From positions 248,001-312,000 of the forward strand of contig NZ_MKZO01000036.1 of NCBI RefSeq assembly GCF_001941965.1: 64,000 bases of DNA. The letters run 5' to 3'. The position numbers were made by a program, and so were the translations under genes. Positions 63,604-64,000 of this stretch are shown here, in pieces (the stretch's first letter is position 1; every line of letters starts with the position of its first letter). Under the pieces are notes generated by a model. The model worked only from the letters and a program-made list of their open reading frames with translations, was not told where the DNA came from and searched no databases. This DNA comes from Pseudomonas putida (GTDB lineage: Bacteria; Pseudomonadota; Gammaproteobacteria; Pseudomonadales; Pseudomonadaceae).

Positions 63604-64000
63604 AGCTGCTCGCCGTCCGCCGTCTGTTGCGCATCCAGCGCGTCGTAATCCGCTACCGTCTCGATGACCTGCTGTTCGACCTGCCCCTGCCCTGGTGGCT
63701 GGCCTCCCTGCGGCTGCTGATGCCGTGGCGCTGGCTGCCGCGCAAGAAGCTCGAACTGAGCCGTGGCGCGCGCCTGCGCCTGGCCCTGCAGGACCTCGGG
63801 CCGATCTTCATCAAGTTCGGCCAGTTGCTCTCCACCCGCCGCGACCTTTTGCCGGCGGATATCGCCGACGAGCTGATGCTGCTGCAGGACCGCGTCCCGC
63901 CCTTTGATCCGCAAAAGGCCGTGGCGCTGATCGAAGAGCAACTGGGCGCCAAGGTCGGCGAAGTGTTCGCACGCTTCGATGTCGAGCCATTGGCCTCGGC
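63600..64000 (+). CDS. ubiB: UbiB kinase-like protein, 5' part
   Basis: The first 133 residues of UbiB; the gene continues past the window. It starts at an ATG overlapping the ubiJ stop codon. The sequence MKLLAVRRLLRIQRVVIRYR and then LGPIFIKFGQLLSTRRDLLP contains the KxGQ motif diagnostic of UbiB/COQ8 atypical kinases. UbiB supports ubiquinone synthesis at the inner membrane. Confidence 0.95.
   Translation, partial: MKLLAVRRLLRIQRVVIRYRLDDLLFDLPLPWWLASLRLLMPWRWLPRKKLELSRGARLRLALQDLGPIFIKFGQLLSTRRDLLPADIADELMLLQDRVPPFDPQKAVALIEEQLGAKVGEVFARFDVEPLAS

Overview
The window looks like ordinary chromosome from a high-G+C gammaproteobacterium of the genus Pseudomonas, probably the fluorescens/putida side. 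The reasons are a complete medium-chain-length PHA cluster (phaC1-Z-C2-D with convergent phaF-I), a Pil-Chp chemosensory cluster, the gshB-tonB-yqgE-ruvX-pyrR-pyrB-pyrC' order, an SAH riboswitch before ahcY, and many paired REP sequences. The assignment rests on gene content and order read by eye; no database search was possible. Coding density is high. There are no insertion sequences, prophage genes, CRISPR arrays, rRNA or tRNA genes.

Layout. 1-8.9 kb: 3' end of dbpA, a YhiN-type flavoprotein, a YccS-type membrane protein, an amino-acid-type binding protein, elaA, a small winged-helix protein with a YgjP-like peptidase, and a REC-PAS-GGDEF-EAL protein. 9.2-15.4 kb (minus strand): a central-carbon run tktA-epd-pgk-(two small lipoproteins)-fba. 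15.6-17.8 kb: an ArsR/methyltransferase fusion (SahR-like) and metK. 18-25.3 kb: ligB, a DUF1090 protein, a cytochrome c, mltA, MAPEG, an EamA transporter, a CPA1 antiporter and a YciA thioesterase. 25.4-28.8 kb: ahcY behind a strong promoter and an SAH riboswitch, metF, and a second binding protein. 29-36.8 kb: rhlE, yceI-cytochrome b561, a flavin amine oxidase with a histone-like tail, bioA and rsmE. 36.8-46.1 kb (minus strand): pilG-pilH-pilI-pilJ-chpA-chpC. 46.3-52.1 kb: gshB, tonB and the pyrimidine genes. 52.3-54.3 kb: hslVU behind a sigma-32-type promoter. 54.4-62.1 kb: a DUF971 gene and the PHA cluster. 62.2-64 kb: ubiE-ubiJ-ubiB, with ubiB cut by the window edge.

Functional links. 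The methyl cycle is well represented (metK, ahcY, metF), with SAH likely sensed both by RNA (riboswitch) and by protein (the ArsR/methyltransferase fusion with a perfect palindrome upstream). PHA synthesis, depolymerisation, regulation and granule proteins sit together. The Chp cluster has kinase, receptor, two CheW-like couplers and two response regulators, but no CheR (PilK) or CheB (ChpB) gene.

Two families of intergenic inverted repeats stand out. Twelve REPIN-type pairs share a core built on CGCTGGCAAGCCAGCTCCCA, and three elements are built on AGCTTCAAGCTGCAAGC-like units. I found no clearly undescribed multi-gene system. The most useful leads are regulatory (SahR-like operator, PmrA-box-like repeat before cybB-yceI, a minus-strand terminator in the amine oxidase leader, RNA hairpins in the pha and pyr leaders) and protein oddities (secretion signal on LigB, AlgP-like tail on an exported amine oxidase, missing I-site and altered EAL ligand in the GGDEF-EAL protein).
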